Shown: positions 40,264 through 50,275, counted from the stretch's first letter. The stretch is DNA of 64,000 nt from Aculops lycopersici (GCA_015350385.1 WNKI01000003.1:3016849-3080848), one strand, 5' to 3'. Made by a program: numbers and translations. Notes: a model not told the origin generated them from the letters alone.

Positions 40264-43125
40264 TTACTTACTGGTTGTCCCACATCCTGCTGGTGGCTTC
40301 ATCTGTCGCAAAACTTTGTCTATCCATTGTAATGGGCCGTTCAGTTGTACTTCTACCCAACAGGGTGTATGGAATATCGATTGACGCTTGTAGTTCCGGC
40401 CCCAACCTTTGACAAAACTTATCCTAATAATGCAACAATTTGTCAACTTATAAACTGCTTCAAATCCTTTAGACACAGAATCTGATAACAGTTTTGAAAA
40501 TTGATGGGTACTGAAAACTTTGAGTGAGCAGCCCTCGTTCAATTTGGATACTTGTTCGATATACTTTCCGCCCTGTTCCTCGATTAACAATGGATTAGAG
40601 ACAAACACCGCCGATTCACATTGACTTTCAACGTATACTTCACCATCAACATAAGTCATTCGAACACCTCTACCGATTCGCCTTCTAACCCATTCAGTGA
40701 ATTGGTTCCTATTGACATTTGACAAACCACCGATACAGAATCTATCGCTACACATCGGTTGTGTATACCCGTCGACAGAAATGACACTTGAGGTTGGCTG
40801 ATACTTATCCCCAAGTCGATTTCCGTATTCGTGATAAGTAATTGAGCACCACGATGTTCCCTCTTGGAAAGGAACTTGTTGGATATCAATCATTTGTTCC
40901 ATTGATTGGTCAACTAGACCACTAGCTGGGCCCGGCATTGAACTGTAATACGTTGTTTGTGGAGGAAGGACGTCCATGTTCGTTAAGACATAATCCATCT
41001 GTTGATATTGTTGCTGATGCATCTCCGGTTGCTGCTGAGGAGAGTACAAGGCAGTATAGGTCGCAGTTGAGCTAGTTGTAGGAGATTGACCATACTGAAG
41101 TTGTTGTGTATATGAAACTGATGGCATACACTGTGGCTGTGTTGTCAAGGCTTGGGATTGTGAAACTGGTTGTTGTGTCGGTTGCTGATATTGTGGCTGC
41201 CTATACGCGAGTTGTTGAGATTGATCTTGGTAGGTATACGGTGCAACATTAACATTTCCTTGCGGATCATAACTTGTTTGCATCATAGATGAGCTACCCT
41301 GTTCATGTTTTGCACGCGCCGCTTCCGAATACCTGTTTTGTTTAAAACTGAAAGGACTAGCGGGCTCTGTACGCGTGTGGTACGGTTGACGAGACATACT
41401 GCCTAGCGACATAAGTGGCTGTTTAGGTGGCTGTGTACTGAATTGATATTGCATCTGTTGTGACTGCTGTTGTTGCTTCTGTTGTTGTTGTTGTTGTTGG
41501 GGTACCTGTTGTTGAGGATGTGGCAGGTTTTGCTGCGGTGAATGCCGTTGCTGTAGTAAATGTTGCTGTGATGGTTGTGGTGAATGTTGTTGGGGTTGAG
41601 CTGGTGGTGGATAGTACGTCCCTGAGCCTGAAGGGTACGATTGGTAGTGTTGCGGCGGGTATTGATCCAGATACCCGCCGGTATCAGGTATTGGGCCAGA
41701 TTGATATTGTTGCCTAGATGTCGGCTGATATTGTTGTTGTGGAGATTGCTGTTGCTGCTGAGATTGGTAGTGATGCTGCGACTGCTGTTGACTTGTTGAT
41801 TGTGGAATCTGAGATGATGATTGTGGCTGTAACCGTTGATCGCCTGCGGGCTGGCCAAGAGGGATCAATGAACCACCGCCAGGTGACTCTATCACGCCCT
41901 CGAGAGACGTCTTATCATCAGGATTATCTTTTGAACTGAATACATCAGCAGATTCCTCTATCATGGGTTCATTCGATGGAGCGCCACCTGGTATTATTCT
42001 GTCCAAGAAATCAAACGTTCCCTGGTCGTATTCATCAGGTCTAGTCTGGATAAAGTTTTTCTCGTCAAACTCAAGAAGTTGATCACGATCGATGGGAACA
42101 TCCAGAGGGTCGCTTGTCTCCTTACTACTATCCTCCATTTTGATAGAATCCATATTCATTACTGATTGTTGAGACGTTGAAGGTTTGTCTGAAGCGGCGA
42201 TCTTCAGTGCAGGAATATGAGAGGAACTAGTAGGAACTGAAGTTGAAGTGGTCGGTACAGATATTTTAGCAGTTTCTCCTGATCCACTAGTATTTTTGGC
42301 TCGATCCGTGGTTATAGAATCTTTTGTTTCCAGGTCACCAGGAGTCGGCTGTCTGAGAGATGTGCCCTCCGATGAAAGGTCAGGCGGTAGCGAAGGATTT
42401 GAGCTGGCGGCCTCTTGATTTTGTCGCTGATGTTGCTCTTGGTCCCTATCGGGAAAGTGAGTTTGAGGAAATAGAAGAGCTCGAACAGTTTCTCTCGTTA
42501 TGATCGACGATCTTGAGGCGGTTGTATTACCAACGGTATGAGAATTAGAAGGCCCGGCGCCGCCAACTGTCGAGCTGTAAGTGATTCCCGGTCTGGCGCG
42601 AGTGCCTTTATGGTCCGAGTCCTCGAAGGATGATGACAAATCAGGTGGTATACGAGAGCCCAATAGAATTGGATCGATTGGTCCTGGTGACTCTCGCTCG
42701 TAATGGTATGGGTTTACACAAATGTTAGTTGAATTTGGTGGCTGCAAAACACCATCCTCCAGATATTCGCTACTGGATTGACAAGTTGATATTGCTCTAA
42801 TTTGATGATGCGATTGCAAATCCGGCCACCGCCACATGCGGCAATAGATGACTTGGGGTAGACCACGTCTGTGAGAGATCAATAAACGATTATCTAGTAC
42901 CTTCGATAGGGGTACGCATTTGGTTTTAGCTGACTTATGTTTAATAGCTTTCTCAAGATCACTAACAACATCCGGTTCCTTTTTCAACTTTCTAACAAGA
43001 TATTGGACCGCCGCTTTGTTCCACTTTTCAATATCACGATCTAGTTCAGGGTTATTTTTACAAAGAGCTAGCAATCGTCTCTCTGTCTTTGGCGAGAATT
43101 TTTTTGTCAAAAAGGACCGTACCAT
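40264..43125 (-). CDS. Smad: Receptor-type Smad (Smad2/3-like) with very long Q-rich linker
   Basis: Smads transduce TGF-beta/Activin/BMP signals to the nucleus. The 953-residue single exon has an N-terminal MH1 domain (about 15-145) with the zinc ligands C70, C115, C136 and H141 and the signature GLPQVIYCRMWRWPDLQSHH. A linker of about 600 residues follows, Ser/Pro then Gln-rich. An MH2 domain completes it (about 755-949; WCSITYHEYGNRLGDKY, FCIGGLSNVNRN, RRIGRGVRMTYVDGEVY, ISFVKGWG, TPCWVEVQLNGPLQWIDKVL). NGPLQW and the MH2 body favour an R-Smad of the Smad2/3 branch over Smad4 or an inhibitory Smad. The visible C-terminus is AGCGTTSK and lacks the SSxS receptor target. A GTAAGT donor-like site overlaps the last codons, so a further exon is possible. 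Typical Smads are 420-550 residues. Confidence 0.9.
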   Translation of the reverse strand: MVRSFLTKKFSPKTERRLLALCKNNPELDRDIEKWNKAAVQYLVRKLKKEPDVVSDLEKAIKHKSAKTKCVPLSKVLDNRLLISHRRGLPQVIYCRMWRWPDLQSHHQIRAISTCQSSSEYLEDGVLQPPNSTNICVNPYHYERESPGPIDPILLGSRIPPDLSSSFEDSDHKGTRARPGITYSSTVGGAGPSNSHTVGNTTASRSSIITRETVRALLFPQTHFPDRDQEQHQRQNQEAASSNPSLPPDLSSEGTSLRQPTPGDLETKDSITTDRAKNTSGSGETAKISVPTTSTSVPTSSSHIPALKIAASDKPSTSQQSVMNMDSIKMEDSSKETSDPLDVPIDRDQLLEFDEKNFIQTRPDEYDQGTFDFLDRIIPGGAPSNEPMIEESADVFSSKDNPDDKTSLEGVIESPGGGSLIPLGQPAGDQRLQPQSSSQIPQSTSQQQSQHHYQSQQQQQSPQQQYQPTSRQQYQSGPIPDTGGYLDQYPPQHYQSYPSGSGTYYPPPAQPQQHSPQPSQQHLLQQRHSPQQNLPHPQQQVPQQQQQQQKQQQQSQQMQYQFSTQPPKQPLMSLGSMSRQPYHTRTEPASPFSFKQNRYSEAARAKHEQGSSSMMQTSYDPQGNVNVAPYTYQDQSQQLAYRQPQYQQPTQQPVSQSQALTTQPQCMPSVSYTQQLQYGQSPTTSSTATYTALYSPQQQPEMHQQQYQQMDYVLTNMDVLPPQTTYYSSMPGPASGLVDQSMEQMIDIQQVPFQEGTSWCSITYHEYGNRLGDKYQPTSSVISVDGYTQPMCSDRFCIGGLSNVNRNQFTEWVRRRIGRGVRMTYVDGEVYVESQCESAVFVSNPLLIEEQGGKYIEQVSKLNEGCSLKVFSTHQFSKLLSDSVSKGFEAVYKLTNCCIIRISFVKGWGRNYKRQSIFHTPCWVEVQLNGPLQWIDKVLRQMKPPAGCGTTSK

Positions 43126-43565
43126 GTCACGTATATCAAAATTAAATCTCCTTGCTGGCGCATTTGTTGTTTTATTTTGAACAGTTTCTTGTTGTTGCTC
43201 TTGATGTAGTTATGATTATTGATGCTTTTGAGTTCGTCGAGTGTGTCTTGGATTGAGGATTCGCCGGAATCGGAGATAAGATGGCCGAATGGTATAAATA
43301 TCATCATCCTTTTCACAAATTGAGCCGACAAGCGGCATAATAGTATTACTGGTGGCGGTGTTACGGTGGTGGTATTAGTCAAGCATAGAGTATGATGATG
43401 GTGATGACAATATCATAGTATAATATATATATAAGAGGAGAGTAAAAGAGACACCACCAAAATACGACTACGAAGCGGCGACAACAGTCTACGTCACACT
43501 GTCTCTCCGTTCGTTCGCTCGCTCGCTTGGTTCGCTCGCGTAGTTCGTCGGCTCCTTTTTCGCCG

Positions 43566-43585
43566 CACACACACACACACACACA
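43566..43585. repeat. CA microsatellite
   Basis: Ten CA units. Confidence 0.85.
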
Positions 43586-43937
43586 AGTGTAGCCGAGCGA
43601 AGGCAGCCAAGCCAAGCCGAATCGAGCCTGTGGAGCAAGTGTGGCAGTGTACCACCGGTATTGAAGTATTGAGTGCTTGGATTGCGACCGCCGCCGCCGC
43701 CTCTGCTGTTGCTAGACTTCACTGCTGTCTGATGCCAGTGCAGTGTGCAGTCGCCTCCAATGGCACTTTAGTCTCCCCTGCAGACTGCAAACAAACTACA
43801 ATGTTTAGTCGGAGAGTCACACGAACGCACGCATAGACTGTATATGTTCTCAGGCTTGGACTCGATCGCTTGCTCGCCCCCTTATTTGCTTCATCCAGCT
43901 AGCTCGCCGCCGGTCCTGTGCCCGCAACTAGAACTGT

Positions 43938-44004
43938 GTAACGGGTCGACCCGCGGGTCATTTTCGGAGCTGAGAGCGCTCTCGCCGAAAAGCCCGCGGG
44001 TTAC
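43938..44004. repeat. Nested palindrome with G+C-rich stem
   Basis: CCCGCGGG-tca-TTTTCGG (43950-43967) is inverted as CCGAAAA-g-CCCGCGGG (43985-44000). Between them is the perfect 12-bp palindrome GAGAGCGCTCTC (43972-43983), and GTAA/TTAC pair outside. The whole could extrude as one bulged cruciform. Confidence 0.65.
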
Positions 44005-45978
44005 GGAAAATCTACCGGGTCTCTTTTTCTATAAACTCCGTGTTAAAAAAGCCCGCCCATGACCAGCCGTGCTATTTTTTCCCAGTTGGTCATCAGTCAT
44101 CACTCCATGTTGCTAACTCGCTGGGAACGTGGAGAGACTCCCAGTATAGTCTAGCCGCTGAGAAGTGAGACAGACTACGGCGATGACGACCACGTCGTCG
44201 TCGTCTAGCGAGACCCTCGCTCGCACAGACAATCCATCTACGCAACGGGATTGGTGGTTGCTGTCGCTTGTGCATGGTCTGCGAGGCGACGGCAGGCATT
44301 GTTGCGGCGCCCAAATCGAGACTTCGAACGGCAGGCGCCTGTAACTACCAGGTCGAGTTCAATTCGAATCAAAAACTCACTCTTAGCTTGCTGCCGTCAT
44401 TTGTAAGATAGCCATCTCCCTCGTTCAGTGAATTTAGATTCTCGAAAGTCAAACCTGCCACGTTGCCTCACTCGAATGCGTACAATCATCACCGATTGAG
44501 GGGGAGGCAAGCTCTCATGGTTGCAGGCTAAAAGTCATAAGTTGTTGTATCGATCTTGAAGCTTCACAACTCCTCGCTGGTGGTTTCGAAGCCAGCTGCA
44601 ATGAAGCACGGAAAGCCATCGGCCTTTGATTTGACACACAACAAGAGGTTAGATAGCTCATTACACACAAACTATCCTGCGGCCCCACCACAACCACGAC
44701 AATATCAACGGCAGCGCAATAGCTAAACATTGACTGTGCTCTTGAACTTATGGCTAAATTAGCTGGCCGGCGCCGACCGGCCAATCGGATTAAAGGTTGC
44801 AAATGTAGCAATCTGTACAAAACTTCGAACTTTCCCAAGTCTCACCACCGTCTGCCTCCATTCTAACTTCTCCTCAGGTCTTTTTCCAATCACTCGCTTC
44901 GTCAGCTAGGGGGTTGGCCAACATCTACAACAAGCTTAAGGAAGACTGATAAGTTTTCCATTTAATCGCTCACCGTCTACTGACTATTCGTCATAACGTG
45001 ACACTCATAGTCGTAATCTTGCCGGGCCGTAATCATTACAGTCGTCAGTGTCTGCGTTTTAGTTGGCAGACCACGCGAAAAAACTCACACGCTCGCGCTT
45101 CGAATGCTTGTTCCACCATCTGATTGTCTGCACGCCTTTCTGTCTACAGCCGTGTCTATTGAACCATCCATCGCGCAACTCCCCGTTTGAGACTCTTGCT
45201 GATTGTGTAACCTTGCCTACTGTTTCCTTAAAAATTTTCTGTCTATCATGGACGATGATATTGCTACCACCCTCGTATAGTTTCAATGAGATTGGATTCC
45301 CTTGTAAAAAATTACCCGAATAAGAACTCTAATAAAAGGAGCACCTAAACCGGCTCTAGCTACAAACAGTATTTCTATTATTTCATCGATAATAACACGC
45401 TATAAAATATGATTCTGTATTATCGATTCCATCAACCAGACTAAGAGACCGAAATTTTCTCAGGGGGAGAACAAAATGGCGCTAGGGGGCGAAAAGCCAC
45501 TGTTATTTTCCCCCATGATGTTCCAGTTGCATCAGCACCAGCTTCAGCCAGCACCAAAAATTCTGCACAATTTAAAGATTAGATTTAACCTGCAGTTGCA
45601 TGTGAACATGTTGATGCAAATACCGATACTGCAAACCCTTCCATTCGTTGACCACACTTGAATTGGGCGTCCTCTCAGCGAGCGAATTTTCAATCTTCTT
45701 GTATCCAAATGCAGTGCAACAAGCGGGCGCTCATAGGTCTTGTTGTATGGAAGGCGATTCAAATTCGCGTATTGCTCGTGCAACAATCCTTTTTTCGCTA
45801 TGATTTACTGCGCCTGCTCCGTAGCGAATTTTTGGTCGAAATCCTCCGTCCAAAAGCAGATTTCGTACTAATACAATGCAACTGAAACTTGTCATATTCG
45901 GAAAGTATATCTAACAAGTCACACTTATCTAATAAATCATTGTTACTAGATATAATTATACTTCTTTACGAATCAAAA

Positions 45979-47058
45979 ATGTTCCAATTCAAGAGAAAGT
46001 TCAACCTAAGCGAGCTTAAGATAAATGGCGAGAACAAGTCTCCGATCAAGCGACCAAGATTTTGTTTGAATACCTTCGCGGGCGGCAGGCAGTCTAGTCT
46101 GCTCAATGACATTAGTACTAGTAGCAGTGCTAGCAGTGCATCTAATGGTAGCAAGACAGTCACTCCGGAATTGTCGGACATTTCCACCAAACCAATCACT
46201 CCAAGCAATGACAACGCTATACATAATGACTCTGAGACAACTGTCTTGGTTGTCGATACGCCACCACATAGTCCAGAGTTGGAGGAACCACCGAAGCCGT
46301 CAAAAATTAATGATCTCAAGGCGGAATTAGCGTCTGCGATCACCGAATCGGACGAGGCTCAAGCCCAACTCGATGGATTGACGTCAAAATTTCAGGAGCT
46401 CTGTGAGGAGAGGGCTGCAATCAACATGCAAAAGAGCCGATTGGAGGACGCGTTTGAAGAGTTTGCTACAGCAACACGTTTAGTTCGCGATCTTTGTAAT
46501 GACATATATCATTCTGGATTGAAGCTCGCCAATGACGTTGGTGGCACCTATGAAGATCTCAAGAAGCAGCATACGAAGCATCTAGAGAAAACACTAATGG
46601 AACTCAATAATCACATTGAAACTTCTAGTGCTGCAATCGGAAAAAAGATCACAGAGTATGATCATGAGATCGAGTTGCATAAGAGAACATTGATGCACAT
46701 ACAATCATTAGAGAACGAGGCCAAGACACCTGAACAAAAGGTTCAACAGGTAGAGGAAAAATCAGACGGGGAGAAGCAAATTAAATCTCACGTTGCAGTA
46801 GAAGAAGACGAGGTACCAGTCGAGCCTGAGGATGAGGATGATTGTCAAATTACAGAAGTTGTCGATAAACAAAGCGAGAGTGAAATGGTCGCCGGACGGG
46901 TTGACGTCGTAACTAGCGAGGTTAGTTCAAATGTTGGATATGCCCAAATAAACAACGAGAACATTGACAATGAGGAGACCCAATCAGTCGACACTGAGAC
47001 AACTGATATCGACGATGCAGGTTCGTTCACTCCTTGTCAAGCTCAAAGGCCAAATTAA
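45979..47058 (+). CDS. Uncharacterised coiled-coil protein
   Basis: I do not recognise this gene. From the ATG at 45979 (the open frame also extends upstream from a TTG) it encodes 359 residues. There is a basic N-terminus (MFQFKRKFNLSELKI, NKSPIKRPRF), a Ser/Thr-rich stretch with a TPPHSPELEEPPKPSK proline-directed cluster (about 85-105), a long alpha-helical coiled-coil-like region (about 107-250; DLKAELASAITESDEAQAQLDGLTSKFQEL onward), and an acidic tail (EPEDEDDCQITEV). A KRPR-type basic patch suggests nuclear entry. The stop lies 236 bases before the GTF2H4 ATG. An additional downstream exon is possible (GCAG/GTTCG near 47021), but no partner exon was seen. Confidence 0.6.
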   Translation: MFQFKRKFNLSELKINGENKSPIKRPRFCLNTFAGGRQSSLLNDISTSSSASSASNGSKTVTPELSDISTKPITPSNDNAIHNDSETTVLVVDTPPHSPELEEPPKPSKINDLKAELASAITESDEAQAQLDGLTSKFQELCEERAAINMQKSRLEDAFEEFATATRLVRDLCNDIYHSGLKLANDVGGTYEDLKKQHTKHLEKTLMELNNHIETSSAAIGKKITEYDHEIELHKRTLMHIQSLENEAKTPEQKVQQVEEKSDGEKQIKSHVAVEEDEVPVEPEDEDDCQITEVVDKQSESEMVAGRVDVVTSEVSSNVGYAQINNENIDNEETQSVDTETTDIDDAGSFTPCQAQRPN

Positions 47059-47294
47059 TACCGTATTACCATATCATGTACTCAATAAAGCAATTCTCAC
47101 TGAATTCAGACCTCGAAGTTTGCCGATCGCCATTTTGCAGCTTACAACAGCTGTACAAGGCACATCAGGAACTCCACGTTGCGCGCGAGTAAGAGTTTTT
47201 ATTTCTTCCACAAGAATGATCAGCTCTTTGAGCGGGTCAGTTTGTTGTTAAATATTGTACAAATATTACATATCACGTATATTACAGATTCATC

Positions 47295-48680
47295 ATGGGT
47301 AGTTTTGTTGAGCCTTCAGTATTACAAGCCAAGAGCTTGACAGAATACCTACTGACATTGAGTGCAGCAAACTTGCAACGGCTTTACAGTTATCCAGCAA
47401 ATTGCCTGGCTATATTCCGAGATTTACCATACTTGGCAAGATTATACGTTTTAAGAATATTGTTTGTGGATCAAATTATACCCGAGTCATCAATCAATAC
47501 ATGGTCCAAGAACTCCAAAGAGCATGAGGCCGCTTGTGATGCCCTTAAGAATCTCAAAATAGTTGATAGAAGAACAATAGCTGCAGGTCTTGAGGCATGG
47601 ACACTAAACGAATTGTTTCGAGCCAACCTCAAAGTAACCCTTGTGGGTGGTGGTCAACATTGGAATGTTCAACCTATGACTGAAAAAGATAAGAAAAGAC
47701 CAGATCTTGCAGAACTTGAAGCCTACCCATTAAGTAGATGGGAGCAGATTTTGCATTTCATGGTCGGTCTGAGAGATGACAACTTCAAAGGAATATCGAC
47801 GGATACGAAGCAAGCTTTAGTTCACAGTCAACTCATCGTCTTCGAACAAAATGAACCAATGCCTTACATCACATCTGATGGGTTCCAGTTCCTGCTGATG
47901 GACACTAAATCACAGATCTGGCTATTTGTACTCAAGCTTCTAGAGATCATTGACCAACGATCCAACAACCTGGTTGAGTGTTTGACATTCCTACTCGAGC
48001 TCAATTTTTCTACTCACGGCAGGGATTATTCAACCCAAGGCTTCGACGAGGTGATATCAAACTTTTTACAAATCTTAAGAGAAATAGGTCTGGTGTTTTT
48101 AAGATCTAGAAAAGATGGAAGATTCTACCCCACAAGATTCGCTATTGATCTTGCTAGTGGTCTCAGAGATGTGACGATAGATGTTCATAGAAAAGGATTC
48201 ATTATAGTCGAGAGTAACTATCGTCTATATGCTTACACCGACAGCAGATTACAAATTGCTCTCATAGCTTTATTCTGTGAGATGAACTACAAATTTCCAA
48301 ATGTGGTTATCGGATTGATAACAAGAGACAGTGTTAAGCAGGCCCTCAAGAAAGGTATGTCAGCTCAACAGATAATCAATTATCTAATGATGCACGTTCA
48401 TCCAACTGTTAAAGACAGTCCAAATCCGATACCACCCACTGTGATAGACCAAATTTTTCTTTGGGAAAGGGAGCGCGAAAAGTGCATTTTCACGGAGGGT
48501 CGTCTATATAGTCAATTCAACTCGCAAACCGACTTCGATCTCCTCAGGAAATATGCTGACGATCATGGATCTTTACTATACGACAATGCCAACTCTAGAG
48601 TCATGGTGGTTCACGAAGATGGACACGAGGGTGTCAGAAAGTACTGGAAAAAGATAAAGAAAAGACTCGAGGGTGGTTGA
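47295..48680 (+). CDS. GTF2H4: TFIIH subunit p52 (GTF2H4/Tfb2)
   Basis: The p52 subunit anchors and stimulates XPB in the TFIIH core, which works in promoter opening and nucleotide excision repair. The 461 residues match the human length (462). Family landmarks are LQRLYSYPANCLAIFRDLPYLARLYVLRILF, LVGGGQHW, the central SRWEQILHFMVG, FLLMDTKSQIWLFVLKLLEI, LSF-type helices, FIIVESNYRLYAYTDSRLQIALIALF and the C-terminal dimerisation region IWEREREKC-like (FLWEREREKCIF), ending in HEGVRKYWKKIKKRL. It is a single exon with an ATG start. AATAAA lies 7 bases after the stop, and the gene is tail-to-tail with PUS1 (17 bases between stop codons), so the two transcripts must overlap. Confidence 0.95.
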   Translation: MGSFVEPSVLQAKSLTEYLLTLSAANLQRLYSYPANCLAIFRDLPYLARLYVLRILFVDQIIPESSINTWSKNSKEHEAACDALKNLKIVDRRTIAAGLEAWTLNELFRANLKVTLVGGGQHWNVQPMTEKDKKRPDLAELEAYPLSRWEQILHFMVGLRDDNFKGISTDTKQALVHSQLIVFEQNEPMPYITSDGFQFLLMDTKSQIWLFVLKLLEIIDQRSNNLVECLTFLLELNFSTHGRDYSTQGFDEVISNFLQILREIGLVFLRSRKDGRFYPTRFAIDLASGLRDVTIDVHRKGFIIVESNYRLYAYTDSRLQIALIALFCEMNYKFPNVVIGLITRDSVKQALKKGMSAQQIINYLMMHVHPTVKDSPNPIPPTVIDQIFLWEREREKCIFTEGRLYSQFNSQTDFDLLRKYADDHGSLLYDNANSRVMVVHEDGHEGVRKYWKKIKKRLEGG

Positions 48681-48686
48681 TTGGTA

Positions 48687-48692
48687 AATAAA
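48687..48692 (+). terminator. Poly(A) signal of GTF2H4
   Basis: AATAAA, 7 bases after the stop codon. Cleavage 10-30 bases further on would fall within the PUS1 coding sequence on the other strand. Confidence 0.65.
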
Positions 48693-48697
48693 ATTGT

Positions 48698-49956
48698 TCA
48701 ACTTTTATTAAGCTCAACCTTTGGCCTATTGTCAGCGAGATCATCTTTGTTGATGTCGACGTCCTCTTCAGATTTCCTTTTCTTCGATGAAATTTCATTT
48801 TCATCCTCATCAGATAATCTTTTAGTTTTTTCGTTTTGTCCTCTACCGGCTACTTCCGACTGCAATGATGCCTGGAGTATTGGGTTAAGGAAACGAGATT
48901 CACCGCCGTAGCTATGAAGACTCAAGGTATGAAGCCAATCTAACATGGATTTCTCCTCAATCTCTGTATCAACAACTACGGGGTAAATGAATTCCTGCTT
49001 GAATTTTTCAATCTCATCGTTTTCTTTTTCCCATTCGATAGGTTCGTGTTGACCATCACCACCATATCGCCGATTGTATCGATCGAAATGCACCTCTTCT
49101 AGCATAAGGCCAAGACCGGGTGCTTTCGGCACGTCCATAAATGGCTCATCCATGGATCGTTTGATATGGTCCTCTGTCGCGAAACCCTTGACAACCGCTA
49201 TTGCTAAACCTACCATTTTCCTTATTTGATGTAACATGAAGGATTGTCCTTTTATACGAACGACAACGAATTCGATTTTATCTTGATTGCATGGGTAGAA
49301 TGGTTCACTGCAACTTATGTGCCGAATAACCCTTGTGCTGCTATCCTCGTGAAATTTTTTTCCGGAAGTAAAATTGTGAAATACATGAGTTCCCAGATAA
49401 CCCTCTAATGTGGAATTGAATAAATCTATAACTTCTTTTGGGGCACGGTAATCTTCTTTAGTTGCATCTGTGAGAGGACACAAGGCAAAACTTGGCATCA
49501 AGTATGAGTACGTTCTAGCATCACAGTAATTTTTGGCATCGAATGATTGAGTAACTTTTCTACAACCCATGAGTTTGACATCTGGAGGCATCAGCTTGTT
49601 AACATCTGCTATTCTTATAGCTATTGATTCGGCTACTTTGAGAGAAACTATTTGTTTGATCGCAGAGACACTTTTGTCCGTCCTCGCGGCCCGTTGGAAA
49701 TGCATCAACTGCGGCCTATGGTAACTTTCTTCTGGAATCAAACCTGTCTCCTTCAAAGCATGCAATAAGAACTCCTCTATAGTGTTGGTACCAGGGTTCC
49801 TGGATAGAAATTAAGATTGGTAATCCAGTTAGATCGAGAGTCTTTATGATTGTAGACTCCTATGATGAAATCAACTTACCTTTGCATCCCCTGATAATTT
49901 TTTCCGCAATAACTAAGCATCAAACAGAATTTGCGAGTCTTGATTTTAGATGCCAT
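48698..49956 (-). CDS. PUS1: tRNA pseudouridine synthase PUS1-like, two exons
   Basis: This TruA-family enzyme converts uridines to pseudouridine in tRNA (and some mRNA) in nucleus and mitochondria. Exon 1 (49956-49880; MASKIKTRKFCLMLSYCGKNYQGMQ) joins through a GTAAGT...CAG intron of 80 bp to exon 2 (49799-48698; NPGTNTIEEFLLHALKETG), for 392 residues. The catalytic aspartate motif reads RAARTDKSVSA, with Ser where most members have Gly. Other landmarks are DARTYSYLMPSFAL, THVFHNFTSGK, FVVVRIKGQSFMLHQIRKMVG and AVVKGF. The C-terminal tail is acidic/basic low-complexity (SSKKRKSEEDVDINKDD). The last coding bases AAT AAA AGT TGA contain a poly(A) signal. Confidence 0.94.
48704..48709 (-). terminator. 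Poly(A) signal inside the PUS1 coding sequence
   Basis: AATAAA is read as the Asn-Lys codons just before the final Ser codon and the TGA stop. If it is the functional signal, the 3' UTR is only some 5-25 bases. Confidence 0.6.
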
Positions 49957-50275
49957 GGATAATGATTTATAGTTTGTTATCTGTTTCAATTTAGATCAGA
50001 AAGAGAGAGGGAGAGAAAGAGAAAGAGAAAGTCACGAGATACCCTCGTAGGTTCATTTTCGACAGACAGTATCACGCTCGGCTCGCATGCCTTGCGCGAG
50101 ACATGGTAACGTGCTTGACTCCATGTGGCAAATTGTGTTTCTTTTTCTACATGTTGATATTAATTTTAGGCCCCATTGCATGAATATTCGAATCGGAAAT
50201 CAATTCTCTATTATACAAATTTTTTCAACATACCATCATAACCTCATATTTTGTGATTCTACCTCAAGCTCTGAC
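49957..50275. promoter_or_regulatory. Bidirectional promoter interval PUS1 / RFC4
   Basis: 319 bases between divergent ATGs, with a GA-rich run near 49998-50032. A pyrimidine-rich TTAATTTTAG acceptor-like site near 50169 suggests an RFC4 5' UTR intron. Confidence 0.5.

Larger units (their letters stand above)
43126..45978. other. Gene-free block between divergent Smad and coiled-coil genes
   Basis: About 2.85 kb carrying the Smad promoter. It contains a CA microsatellite (43566-43585) and a large nested palindrome (43938-44004). Short open frames have no recognisable products. Confidence 0.5.

Noticed and set aside
50087..50275. N-terminal extension of RFC4 from an upstream ATG
   Set aside because: The 63 added residues are unlike any RFC subunit, and an AG acceptor-like site inside suggests a 5' UTR intron.
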